This document shows positions 24,201 to 34,105 of a DNA stretch of 40,904 bases, in pieces. The notes under the pieces are model-generated. The model saw nothing but the letters and a program-made list of their open reading frames with translations, made no database searches and was not told the DNA's origin. How positions within the stretch are numbered: the first letter of the stretch is position 1; the number at the start of each line of letters is the position of its first letter. Location: positions 198,062 to 238,965 of the forward strand of contig GG745353.1 of assembly GCA_000151295.1 (NCBI GenBank). Direction: 5' to 3'. The stretch is from Allomyces macrogynus ATCC 38327. Lineage: Eukaryota; Blastocladiomycota; Blastocladiomycetes; Blastocladiales; Blastocladiaceae. The position numbers and the translations under genes are program-made.

Positions 24201-25693
24201 GGAATGCGCGTGGAATGCGGGAAACGAATCGAAAATGGAGAGACACGAACCGAAGATCTGCGAGCAGCTCAAGCGACCGCGGCACGCGCCAGCCCATGTT
24301 TTCCTTGACCGTGCCAAAAAGCAGCAGCGACGTGAACACGTTTTGGCTCGAAAAAACGCGACCCATGCCGAAAAACAGCGTGAAGAACCCGACAATTGAC
24401 ATCATGCTCTGCGCCGACCAGTAGAAACTGGCGTTGATGCCCTTGAGCGCATACCAGCGCTGCAAATGCTTGATCTCGTCGTTGCGGAACTTCAAGATGC
24501 GCTGCACAAACGGCTGCTCCCACGCGTACAGCTTGACCATGTCCATGAACCGAACCACGTCGGACAGGATGCGAATGCGCTGGTCGCGCGCCTCGACGAG
24601 CAGCGAACGCGCCTTCTTGAACCGCGCGACATTCGTCGAGAGGAGCAGGATCAAGATCGCGAGCGACCCGTACGCAGCGAGCGACGCAATGCCAATGTAC
24701 CACCACGTGATGCCAAACACGACCAGCGTCTCAATGGGACCGAGAATGAAAAAGAGGAGAAGCGGTCCTGCATCCTCGAGCCGTTGCGCGTCGTTGGAAA
24801 TCACGTTGAGGGCTTGGCCGACGGCCGGCAGCGACGCGAGGTTGAGCGAGAGCAGGTGCGAGTAGAGAAACGACAACACCGCAACGCGCGCGTTGACGCC
24901 GATGCGGTACGCCTTCATCATGAAGTGAGACTCGAAGAAGCTGAACAAGAGCATCGACAGGGCCAGACCGCCGCCGAAGAGCAGGCCCTGAGGGTGGAGA
25001 ACAAAGTTGACTCGGTTAGCTGCAGAGTATCGCAGCGTCGCGGTCGGTTGGTGCGCACAGATCGCACCTTTTCAATCGGCGCGTCGGCGACTTGCAAGAA
25101 ATCAATGAACTGGCCCAAGACCAGCGCCGATCCAATCTTGCACGTCGAAGCGCCCACCGCGAGAAGAGCAATGCCGAAGTAGCGCAGACCGAACACCTTG
25201 GCCTAAGACGGCAGAAATAATGGCGATCAGATAAGCACGGTCAGGATCGTCGAATGCCTNNNNNNNNNNNNNNNNNNNNNNNNNNNNNNNNNNNNNNNNN
25301 NNNNNNNNNNNNNNNNNNNNNNNNNNNNNNNNNNNNNNNNNNNNNNNNNNNNNNNNNNNACGGGCCACAGGCTCGGCTTCTCGCCCTTTTGCCAATGCCA
25401 TGCATCGCGGAGCTGGTCGGCGAGGTTTTCGGCCTGATCTCTCTCCCTGTCGGCATTGATAACGTGCGGCACGGCACGGTTAGTCCGCGTCGACACAGTG
25501 AGGATGAGGGCAGAAGTTCTAGAAGTGCATACGAAATCGGCAACAAATCGTCCTCCACCAGCTCGCTCTTGTAACCCTTGGCGACGAGTGCCGACGCCTT
25601 GAGGAACGCCAACGATCCGGGCTCAAATTTCTTGCGGGCGCTAGGCACGCCGGGCGGTTGACCGTGGTTGTTGAGCGGCTGGTTCTCGAGCAT
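21267..25693 (-). CDS. full-length ABCC (MRP/ABCC4-like) exporter, interrupted by an assembly gap
   Basis: ABC exporter with two transmembrane domains and two nucleotide-binding domains, of the short MRP type (no extra TMD0). Such proteins pump organic anions or conjugates out of the cell or into vacuoles. Exons: 25693-25533, 25444-gap, gap/25202-25068, 24987-24251, 24166-22125, 22053-21926, 21853-21619, 21544-21267. From 25202 to the stop the frame is exact (1,185 codons including the stop), giving roughly 1,270 aa plus whatever the gap hides. NBD1: [39 protein letters not shown]. As usual for ABCC, the NBD1 catalytic Glu is Asp. NBD2: [32 protein letters not shown]. The NBD2 signature reads [13 protein letters not shown], unlike the common SVGQRQL. 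The 84-nt intron 24250-24167 is a multiple of three without stops. It is head-to-head with ABCE1. Confidence 0.9.
25260..25359. other. assembly gap (100 N)
   Basis: Exactly 100 unknown bases, the usual placeholder for a scaffold gap of unknown size. It falls inside an exon or intron of the ABCC gene, between KPSLWP and the exon starting [10 protein letters not shown], so a few codons before the first transmembrane domain are missing. Confidence 0.98.
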
Positions 25694-26716
25694 TTTTCGA
25701 GGGGATTGGAGCAGCGTGCAAGGAGGAGAGTGTGAGGAGAGCAAGAGTAAACGTTGGCCAGCGGTCGGGCTGGCGAGTCTCGGCCGAATTGCGGTTTGTT
25801 TCCGCAACACGTTCGAGAGCGACGGCACAGGATCGCGGGGGCGCATCGGGTTTTGATCCAAATCGCGCTGAAGAATGGTGCCCGAGTGGTTGCAGCCCGA
25901 GTCTCGAACAATGAAGTGCAAGCCAGCAGACCCGGTGAGCAATGAGTCGCGTTGCAATCCCAAGCGGCCCGCTGGGCGACAAACGCCATGGACGGCAAAG
26001 AGAGCACATCGAATCGCGCGCGCCGGGCAGCCGTGCCGACGTGCGGAAGGGACGGAAGGGATGGACGAGTGACGGTCCGTGACGACCCGAGCGAGGCGGC
26101 GGCAGGGGCAGGAAAAATGGTCGGGTGGCCGCAACAATGCTTCGGCAACGCGGGCGTGCGCAATGCGATGAAAGCGCACGCCCAGGAACCTATGTTGTAC
26201 CGTTTGGCCGCCGATTGCATTCCTGTCAACACCAAGCTGAACCATCACTTAGCACTCAACAGATCCGACGCTTCAATCGAATGCTGGATTGATGAGGTTA
26301 CAGCCGGCGTTATCCACATATATATATTATATCTAGTCTGGTCGGCATGCAGGCCGGCGCCCTGCCGCGCGGCATGTTGTTGTTGCGGGCGGACCAACCA
26401 AAAAGATCACAAATTCGACACAGATTCCAATGCGAGGAGTGGTACATATTGTGCGGGGGCGAAGGGCCAAGAATGCAACATCGGCCGCACACCGACAACA
26501 GTACAGAGGCGACTGCCCGGAAGAGTGCCGATCCAAAGTGCATGGCAACGAGGCCACGTGCACTGCATGTGAACAAACACGCTCCTTCCGCCACGCCGCG
26601 CGGCCCACTCCGTTTCGCGTGCCATCCACCACCACCACGATCACGACGAGCGACGGCGACGACGACGACGACCGACAGCACGACCGCGGAACAGACTCTT
26701 CCATCTCGCTGCAATC
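25694..26716. promoter_or_regulatory. divergent intergenic region, ABCC / ABCE1
   Basis: 1,023 nt between divergent start codons. It contains an AT-rich microsatellite (ATATATATATTATAT, 26318-26332), the most AT-rich spot nearby and a candidate core-promoter or nucleosome-poor site. Open frames on both strands are low-complexity and unsupported. Confidence 0.5.
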
Positions 26717-29087
26717 ATGTCGGACAAGCTTACCCGTATCGCCATTGTCAGCTCCGACAAGTGCAAGCCCAAAAAATGCCGGCACGAGTGCAAGAAGTCG
26801 TGCCCCGTTGTGCGCATGGGTGAGTGTGCCCACGTCTATTTGCTTGGCATCACCGTCGATGCGCTCGCACTCCCAGCCATCATTGCGGACCGTGTGCCAT
26901 CGGCGGTGCACGCGCGCGTCGGTCGGCGCGCCGACCAACCGCTCGATCCCGTCCGTGCGGTGGTACTGATCCCGCTGCCGCGCGCGCCGCTGCTCCGCTC
27001 TAGGCAAGCTCTGCATTGAGGTCAATGCCACGTCCAAGATCGCCTTCATTTCCGAGGAGCTCTGCATCGGTTGCGGTATCTGCCCGAAAAAGTGCCCGTT
27101 CGAGGCGATCCACATCATCAACTTGCCGACCAACCTCGAAAAGGACACAACGCACCGCTACTCGGCCAATGCCTTCAAGCTGCACCGTCTGCCCGTGCCG
27201 CGACCGGGTCAGGTCCTCGGACTCGTCGGCACCAACGGTATCGGCAAGTCGACGGCGCTGCGCATTCTCGCGGGCAAGCTCAAGCCCAATCTCGGTCGCT
27301 ACGACGTACGTCCACCCCTCCCTCGCCGAATCGAGAGATGGGTCCCACTTCTCCCCCGTGACGACGCGCTTGCGAAGCTGACCACGGTCATTGCGTCTGC
27401 CATCACTAGAACCCGCCCGAGTGGCAGGACATTTTGAAGTACTTCCGTGGCTCGGAGCTGCAAAACTACTTTACCAAGATTCTCGAGGACAACCTCAAGG
27501 CCATCATCAAGCCGCAGTACGTCGACAACATTCCGCGCATGGTGTCGGGCGAGGTCGACAAGCTGCTCGAGGCCAAACGCGAGCTCGACAACAAGGATTT
27601 CCTCATCCAGGAGCTCGGTACTTGAATTTTTCTGCACATTCTCTCCTCTTTCGCCTGTTCTTGAAGCTGACATGCGTGTCTTTCCCATTTTCAAGACCTG
27701 AAGGATGTGCTCACGCGCGAGGTGTCGAAGCTGTCGGGTGGTGAGTTGCAGCGCTTTGCCATTGCCATGGCCTGCGTGCAGGACGCCGAGATGTACGCTT
27801 CCGCGCCCTCTTCCCCTGCCGCCGTACCCCAGCACAGTCCCGACTCACTTTGCCCCACCCACACGTAGCTACATGTTTGACGAGCCCTCATCCTACCTCG
27901 ACGTCAAGCAGCGTCTCAACGCTGCGCGCACGATCCGCTCGCTGCTCAAGGACGACCGCTACGTCATTGTCGTCGAGCACGATCTGTCGGTGCTCGATTA
28001 CCTGTCCGACTTCGTGTGCGTGCTCTACGGTATGCCGTCCGTGTACGGTGTCGTGACGCTGCCCTTCTCAGTGCGCGAAGGCATCAACGTCTTCCTTGAC
28101 GGCAAGGTCCCGACCGAGAACCTGCGGTTCCGCGAAGAGTCACTCACGTTCCGCATTGCCGAGTCGGCCGACGACCAGACGATCGACCGCATGCGCCGGT
28201 TCCACTACCCGTCGATGAAGAAGAAGCAGGGCAACTTCTCACTGCGCATCGACGGCGGCTCCTTCACCGACTCGGAGATTCTCGTCATGCTTGGTCAAAA
28301 CGGTACTGGCAAGACGACGTTCATCAAGATGCTCGCGGGTCTGCTGCCGGCCGACGGCGACTACCAGGTCCCGGAACTGTCGGTCTCGTACAAGCCGCAG
28401 ACGATTTCGCCCAAGTTCCCGGGCACCGTGCGCATGCTCTTCATTAAGCGCATCAAGGCCGCGTTCATGCACCCGCAGTTCCAGACGGACGTGTGCAAGC
28501 CGCTGAGCATCGACAACATCATTGACCAGGAGGTGACGCACTTGTCGGGTGGTGAGTTGCAGCGTGTCGCGCTGTGCCTGTGTCTCGGCAAGCCCGCCGA
28601 CATTTACCTGATTGACGAGCCGTCGGCCTACCTCGACTCGGAGCAGCGTATTATTGCCGCCAAGGTCATCAAGCGATTCATTCTGCACTCGAAGAAGACG
28701 GCGTTCATTGTCGAGCACGACTTCATCATGGCGACCTACTTGGCCGACCGCGTCATTGTCTACGACGGTCAGCCCGGTATCGCCGCGCACGCCAACGCGC
28801 CGCAGCCGCTGCTCACGGGTATGAACGCGTTCCTCAAGTCGCTCGAGATCACGTTCCGCCGTGACCCGACCAACTACCGCCCGCGCATCAACAAGCTCGA
28901 TTCGCAGCTCGACCGCGAGCAGAAGTTGGCCGGTAACTACTTCTTTGTCGAGACCGTGTCGACGGAAACGTTCCAGTCCGGGCCCGATGCCGACAGCAAC
29001 GCCAAGGGTGGCCGTCGCGAGAAGAAAGCCAAGGAGGAGGGCGGTGCCAAGGGCGGCAAGGAGGGCAAGAAGAAGGGCGGCAAGTAA
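26717..29087 (+). CDS. rli1: ABCE1/Rli1 ribosome-recycling ATPase
   Basis: Essential iron-sulfur twin-ATPase that splits ribosomes after termination. Five exons, 26717-26819, 27004-27305, 27410-27617, 27696-27792 and 27869-29087, splice exactly to 642 aa. Two [4Fe-4S] clusters at the N-terminus: [14 protein letters not shown] with CP, and [16 protein letters not shown]1: [53 protein letters not shown]2: [52 protein letters not shown]. The hinge motif before the tail ([20 protein letters not shown]) is canonical. After it, about 30 residues rich in Lys and Gly ([20 protein letters not shown] ...) extend beyond the usual ~600 aa. The first intron, 184 nt, lies between the two halves of the first cysteine region. 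Confidence 0.97.
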
Positions 29088-29494
29088 GTAAAGGGACGTG
29101 GTGTGATGTGAGACGTGGGCGTGTTTGGCGGGTGAAAAGCAGGGATGCTCGCTTTTGTTTGAGCACATTGTGTCGCATTGTTTTTAAGGATCGTAATCCC
29201 CTTGACTGGCCGAGTGATGGGTGTTGCGGCGATCTTTCCGTTTTCTGTATCGCGTTTTGATATTTCTGTTTCGAATGGCTGGCAACGAGATAAAGAAGCC
29301 GGTTTCATTTTGGACTTGGGCTGTTGGTCTCCTTCCGTTCATTGAGCGCGTGTGTTGCGAAATGCTTCTCTTCCCGCCTGAATATGGCCGACGAAACACC
29401 TTGATTCAAAATGTGATTACACAAGGGCCGTACCCAATCAATCAAGGAGCCTTCATTCAGCAAACGATTGGGCTTGGCTCAACCATTAATTCAA
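29088..29494. other. intergenic, no supported gene
   Basis: 407 nt downstream of ABCE1, less GC-rich than its neighbours. A 123-codon plus-strand open frame begins at 29221 but shows no domain and runs antisense into the family copy at 29495; I regard it as chance. Confidence 0.4.
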
Positions 29495-29704
29495 CTACCA
29501 TGTTGAACGACCGGCGCGATCCTCCTGCACCGTTTCCTCGTCCTGCGGGTCATCGTCACGCACGACACAAAGACCATAACTCTCGAGCATAAACGACGAC
29601 CCGCCCGGATAAAGTTGGAATGGCACGCTCACCACCTCCTCGAACTTGAACATGGGGCGGTCGCCCATCGGCCCGGCCCACCGCAGGTCCAGCAGGCACT
29701 TGCA
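29495..29704 (-). pseudogene. C-terminal fragment of the unrecognised gene family (copy B)
   Basis: About 70 codons, CKCLLDLRWAGPMGDRPMFK onward to a stop at 29495, matching the C-terminal half of the copy at 30021. Shared blocks are CKCLLDLRWAGP, VSVPF, FML and VVRDDD/VVRDDE. Upstream of CKCLL the frame remains open to 29860 but loses all similarity, so the N-terminal half is missing. It could still be the last exon of a gene with a very diverged first exon. Truncation is more likely. Confidence 0.6.
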
Positions 29705-29920
29705 CGCGGAGTGCGGCGCGATGCGTACAGATGTGTTGCGCGCGAGGGATGTCGTGCGGGAGGGACACCGTGCACGAGGGATTTTTGCGTCCCAAACGGT
29801 GGAGTCGGTTGGGGGCCATGAGTACCGTGAGAGGATTTCTGCCCCCAACAAAGACTTCATTCAACAAGCACCCGATCGCTTCAAACAACAACGCTAATAT
29901 GAAGACTATCCTACAACCAA

Positions 29921-29970
29921 GATCGGCTGAGCGGTCCGAACGATCATCTTGCACAGTTTCCTCGTCCTAC
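29921..29970 (-). pseudogene. tail remnant of the unrecognised gene family (copy C)
   Basis: On the minus strand this encodes DEETVQDDRSDRSAD directly after a TAG. It matches DEETVQEDRAGRSTW at the end of copy B at both protein and nucleotide level (GACGAGGAAAC shared, then near-identical). Only the last ~15 codons remain. Confidence 0.55.
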
Positions 29971-30020
29971 GATTCTGGAACACGCGACACGAATTTTGAT
30001 TTGTTTATTTTTCGACTCGT

Positions 30021-30527
30021 TTAATCGTCGTGAGCAACTTCCACGTTTTCGCTGGACTGCGGCACCACATCAAATTCGTCATCGCGCACGACTCGGAGCC
30101 CAAGATCCTTGAGCATGAACGCCTTTTCCAGGAATCCGTGATACGGGTGGAACGGCACGCTGACAGGGCGCTCGTACGTAAAATTCCGCAGGTCGCCTGC
30201 AGGTCCGGCCCAACGCAAATCCAGCAAGCACTTGCACGTGAGCTGGTGGAGGAACCCGATGTAGGCCATCAGCGACGTGGTCAGGTAGACGGGTTTGTGG
30301 CAATGTTGAGCGGCATAATCGAGCACGCTGCACGGATTCTTGGCGCAAATATCGATCATATACTCGAACAACGACACGAGCACCGTCTCGACCATGTTCA
30401 CGCGCTGCTCCTCGTCCATGAGCGGGAAAAACGTCAAGACTTTCGGGCGTGATGGATGCGGCTCGAGCTGCCCAAAACGGCGGACGAGGGCCGCATGTTC
30501 CGCCATGTACTCTTCTTCGGTCAAAGT
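30021..30527 (-). CDS. unrecognised protein, fullest copy of a local gene family (copy D)
   Basis: About 168 residues from TLTEEEYMAEHAALVRRFGQ to the stop at 30021. The N-terminal half (PLMDEEQRVNMVETVLVSLF then EYMIDI) matches copy A at 3441. The C-terminal half (CKCLLDLRWAGPAGDLRNFT then YERPVSVPF) matches copy B. Probably helical N-terminally with a mixed C-terminal region; no signal peptide, membrane segment or metal motif. I do not recognise the family and give no function. The start is unresolved: ATG 30506 (MAEHAALV) lies inside the conserved stretch, and the frame is open to 30812 without similarity. It ends in an acidic tail (SSENVEVAHDD). Confidence 0.6.
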   Translation of the reverse strand, partial: TLTEEEYMAEHAALVRRFGQLEPHPSRPKVLTFFPLMDEEQRVNMVETVLVSLFEYMIDICAKNPCSVLDYAAQHCHKPVYLTTSLMAYIGFLHQLTCKCLLDLRWAGPAGDLRNFTYERPVSVPFHPYHGFLEKAFMLKDLGLRVVRDDEFDVVPQSSENVEVAHDD

Positions 30528-31095
30528 CGCCGATGCAGGGTGTGGTACAGGGAGGGAGATTCGTCTTGGTCGTGCCTTCTGACACGAAATGGCGTGGTCT
30601 TGCAAAGTATTCCTCGGTGTCGTTCGGTGGACGTCGACGCCACTCGCAACCGTGATATGCACGCCATGCACCCGTGTGTGACGCGTGCTTTGAGCAAGGG
30701 TCTCGCACCTCGAGGGAAGACCCCAGGTGAAGGGCAAAGAGCGCAAAATTATAACACGTCTCACACGTGTCTCCCGCCCCGATCCCAACCACGTTACCGC
30801 TGTGGTCGCCACGCGCCGACGCGCTCGTGGCGATCGCGTCTTCCACGCCGTCGCTCCGCCTTACCCCTAAAACTAGCGGCAATAGAGTGGATCCTACTTT
30901 CTCTCCTCGCTCAAGCAAACCGAGCCGATTCTACGTCACCCCCGCTTCTCGCCGCACTCGCCGCACCAAACTTGCGCGCGCGCCTGCACAATCTCGCTGT
31001 CGATGCCGTCCGTCCCCCGGACGCACCCCGCCCACGTTGACTCTGATCACACCAGCCCGCTCCTCCTCACCGACCCGACGTCCACCCACCCCGCC
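30528..31095. other. intergenic, no supported gene
   Basis: About 570 nt between copy D (minus) and the stomatin-type gene (plus). Divergent promoters are expected. Open frames present are basic, low-complexity and unsupported. Confidence 0.45.
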
Positions 31096-32386
31096 ATGTC
31101 GAGCCCGCCCGTTTACCCGAACCAGGCCGACGCCGGCACGCCACAGCGGCAACCGTCGTTTGCACAGGATATTGAGTGTACGTGGAGTACAACCTGCGTC
31201 AACAGCGCGGTCCTCTGACGACACGGCTTGGTGGTGTTAGCCGGCGACTCGCAACACGGGTTCTACGAGATCATGATGACGGCGATTGGCGGCGTGTTTG
31301 GGTTCTTTGGGTCGATCCCGTGCTGCTTTGTACGTATCCACTCGCACGCGCGCGCACGCAAGGCGACGCGCGTCGGCCGTAGAATCGAGTGGAGTTTGAC
31401 GCCGTCCACTGCGGTCCGACGTAGTGCTTTCCCAACCCGTACCGCGTCGTCGAGCAGGGCAACGTCGGCCTGATTTCGCGGTTCGGCAAGTGCATCAAGC
31501 AGACGGACCCCGGTCTTCAGCAAATCAACGTCATGACCGACTCAATCATGACAGGTACTTTGTTTGGCTCGCCTGTCCACGATCCTGACTCTCGCGTGCG
31601 GCCTGACACGTCCGTCCATCCCCGACGACACGTAGTCGATATCAAGCTCAAGATTTGCGATATTCCGCGCCAGTACGTCATGACCAAGGACAATGTCGGC
31701 GTCAACTGCGACTCGGTGCTCTACTTCAAGGTCGTCGACCCGTACGTGGCGTTTGATTTGCACCCCTCTCTCTACCCACCGGCATGGCTAACCACAAGCC
31801 AATAGATACGTGGCCACGTTCCTCGTGCAGAACGTGACGACGGCGTTGATGGAGCGCACGCAAACGACGCTGCGGCAAATCTTTGGGTCGCGCAACCTGC
31901 AGGAACTGATCGAGCATCGCGGTACGCCCCTCTTTCCCCTTCGCTCGTCCCGTCCCCCGCCCCCCGTCCCCCGTCCTGCTCCGCTCACATCCCACCTCGC
32001 CTTCGGCAGACTCGATCGCGCACGAAATCGAGCGCATCATTTCAGGCCCCGCGCGCGACTGGGGCGTGCACGTCGAGGCGATTCTGATCAAGGACCTGCA
32101 ACTCGCGGCCGAAGTGCTCGACTCGTTGTCGGCCGCGGCCAAGCAGCGGCGGCTCGGTGAGTCGAAAGTGATTGCGGCCGAGGCCGAGGTGCAGGCTGCG
32201 CAACTGATGCGCAAGGCGTCGGATATCTTGAATTCGCGCGCGGCGATGCAGATTCGGTACCTGGAAACGCTACAGAATATGGCCAAGAGCGCTTCCACCA
32301 AAGTAGTGTTTGTTCCTCTCTCGTCGTCGGAGGGGGTGGAAAACACGATGCGCAATTTGGCGGTGCAGGAGGCCGGGTCGGCGTGA
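31096..32386 (+). CDS. stomatin-type SPFH/Band 7 membrane protein
   Basis: Stomatin/prohibitin-superfamily scaffold protein that organises membrane microdomains through a hairpin and oligomerises. Six exons, 31096-31177, 31241-31329, 31425-31554, 31636-31741, 31806-31921 and 32010-32386, splice exactly to 299 aa. A short N-terminus precedes a hydrophobic hairpin (MMTAIGGVFGFFGSIPCCF) next to Cys residues suited to palmitoylation. The SPFH domain contains YRVVEQGNVGLISRFGKC, IPRQYVMTKDNVGVNCDSVL, YVATFLVQNVTTALMERTQT and WGVHVEAILIKDLQLA. The C-terminal coiled coil has LSAAAKQRRLGESKVIAAEA and AAMQIRYLETLQNMAKSAST. This is the fungal stomatin type, distinct from the paraslipin (Slp2) type, which has a mitochondrial presequence. 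Every junction is confirmed by phase. Confidence 0.95.
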
Positions 32387-32902
32387 ACGAGGACGGTGGT
32401 TGTGGTCGGGATGATGGTGACAGACGACGTAGATGGAAGAGGTAGGGCGGGCGGGCCGCTGGTCGGCCTGCGTCGGGGACTTTTCGCCGGTCGGACTGCA
32501 CTAGTGAATACGGTTTCTCAACATGGATTTGAGTGCGGAGTCGGTTTAATTCGTGATTGTGGGCGGATTACAGTCCTGATCGTGAGCTCAAGAAGGACGT
32601 GAACTGCGTCAAGCCAGAGATTAGACGCACCCTGGACGCACCGCAGTCAGCGCTCCTGACAGCGGATCCTCTAAACGCTCGAAGGAAACACCAAGACGAC
32701 GACAAACACAACAAAAGATTGGCCAAAAGCTAAATACATTTGATAGACCGCGCCGCCAACTGGTCGGTCGGGCCAAACGATCGAGGCAGCCGCGCGCGCA
32801 CCAAGGTCAAAGCAACAAAACGAACCGAGGGCCGGAAAAATATCAAGATCAAAATTAAAAATCGAGCACGCCAAGCGTCAAACCGACACTACTACTACCA
32901 CG
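32387..32902. other. convergent 3' intergenic region
   Basis: 516 nt between the stomatin stop (plus) and the ketol-acid reductoisomerase stop (minus). Its right half is AT-richer (AAAATTAAAAATCGAG near 32851) and probably holds the 3' ends of both transcripts. No gene is visible. Confidence 0.5.
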
Positions 32903-34105
32903 TTACGCCGACTTCTTCTGGTTCTCCGGGCGCAGCTGGCGGACGGTGACACCGGCGCGCCACATTTCCGAGTTGCGAATCTCAGCGAGCTCCTTCTCGA
33001 GCGACTCGCGGTAGTCAGACCGCGAGTTGACGTCGAGCGTCCTGCGCGTCTCCTCGCCCGTCTCGACCGACTTGTAGAGCTCCTCAAACACTGGCTTCGA
33101 CGCCTTGTAGAACTTGGGCGCCCAGTCGAGCGCGCCGCGCTGCGCCGTCGTCGAGCAGTTGGCGTACATCCAGTCCATGCCGTTGGCGCCAATCAGCGGG
33201 TAGAGCGACTGCGTGGCTTCCTCGACCGTCTCGTTGAAGGCCTCCGAGGGGGTGTGGCCTTTGGCGCGCAGCACCTCATACTGCGCTTGGAACATGCCCT
33301 GGATCGCGCCCATGAGCACACCGCGCTCGCCCGTCAAGTCCGAGTAGACTTCTTTGGCAAACGTCGTCTCGTAGAGGTAGCCCGAACCGACAGCGACGCC
33401 AATGGCAACAGCGCGCTCCTTGGCCTTGCCCGACACGTCCTGGTGCACGGCGACCGACGAGTTGATCCCGCGGCCCTCCAAGAACAGGTTGCGCACGGTC
33501 GTGCCGGACCCCTTGGGCGCCGCGAGGATCACGTCAATGTCCTTGGGCGGGACAATGCCCGTCTGGTCGGCAAAGACGACGCCAAAACCGTGCGAGAAGT
33601 AGAGCGTCTTGCCCTTGGTCAGGTACTTTTTCATGGCGGGCCAGGCCTCCTTTTGGCCGGCGTCCGAGAGCAGGTTCATGACAACAGTGCCCTTGTCGCA
33701 CGCCGGCTCAATGTCGAAGAGCGTCTCGTTGGGCACCCACCCGTCCTTTTGCGCGAGCTTCCACGAGTGGCCACCCTCGCGCACACCGACAATCACCTTC
33801 ATGCCGTTGTCGCGCGCGTTGAGCGCCTGCGCGCGGCCTTGCGTGCCGTAGCCGATCACGGCGAGCGTGTCCTTGCCGAGCACCTCTTGCAGCTTGGCGG
33901 GCGGGTAGTCGGACCGCTCGTAAACGACCTCCTTGGTGCCGCCAAAGTCGAGCGTCTGGATCGAGCGGCGTTGCGGCATCGTCTTGGTGGCAGCGGCGGC
34001 GAGAGCAGAGCGAGCCGTCGTGCGCGTCGCGGCGCGAGCAGCAGCCGTGGCAAACGAGCGGCGCGCGCCGGCGCGCAGAGTTGAGCATGCGGTGCGGGCG
34101 AACAT
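32903..34105 (-). CDS. ilv5: ketol-acid reductoisomerase, mitochondrial (Ilv5)
   Basis: NADPH- and Mg-dependent enzyme converting acetolactate or acetohydroxybutyrate to the dihydroxy acid, the second common step of valine/isoleucine (and leucine) synthesis, in mitochondria. Intronless, 400 aa, matching yeast Ilv5 in length (395). Residues 1-~48 are a basic Ala/Arg presequence (FARTACSTLRAGARRSFATA). The Rossmann dinucleotide site is GYGTQGRAQALNARDNGMKV; VREGGHSWKLAQKDGW, LLSDAGQKEAWP and KTLYFSHGFG follow. The metal-binding KARI domain has EVYSDLTGERGVLMGAIQGM, FNETVEEATQSLYPLIG and CSTTAQRGALDW. The C-terminus ends VRQLRPENQ like the yeast enzyme. It is divergently transcribed from Ilv2, which makes its substrate. 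Confidence 0.97.
   Translation of the reverse strand: MFARTACSTLRAGARRSFATAAARAATRTTARSALAAAATKTMPQRRSIQTLDFGGTKEVVYERSDYPPAKLQEVLGKDTLAVIGYGTQGRAQALNARDNGMKVIVGVREGGHSWKLAQKDGWVPNETLFDIEPACDKGTVVMNLLSDAGQKEAWPAMKKYLTKGKTLYFSHGFGVVFADQTGIVPPKDIDVILAAPKGSGTTVRNLFLEGRGINSSVAVHQDVSGKAKERAVAIGVAVGSGYLYETTFAKEVYSDLTGERGVLMGAIQGMFQAQYEVLRAKGHTPSEAFNETVEEATQSLYPLIGANGMDWMYANCSTTAQRGALDWAPKFYKASKPVFEELYKSVETGEETRRTLDVNSRSDYRESLEKELAEIRNSEMWRAGVTVRQLRPENQKKSA

Noticed and set aside
26640..26700. GAC/GACGAC-rich stretch before ABCE1 as a repeat array or CRISPR-like element
   Set aside because: Just a short imperfect trinucleotide run in a GC-rich leader; no spacer-repeat structure anywhere in the window.
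29221..29592. 123-codon open frame on the plus strand downstream of ABCE1
   Set aside because: No domain, unusual composition, and its 3' part is antisense to family copy B, which has real similarity support.
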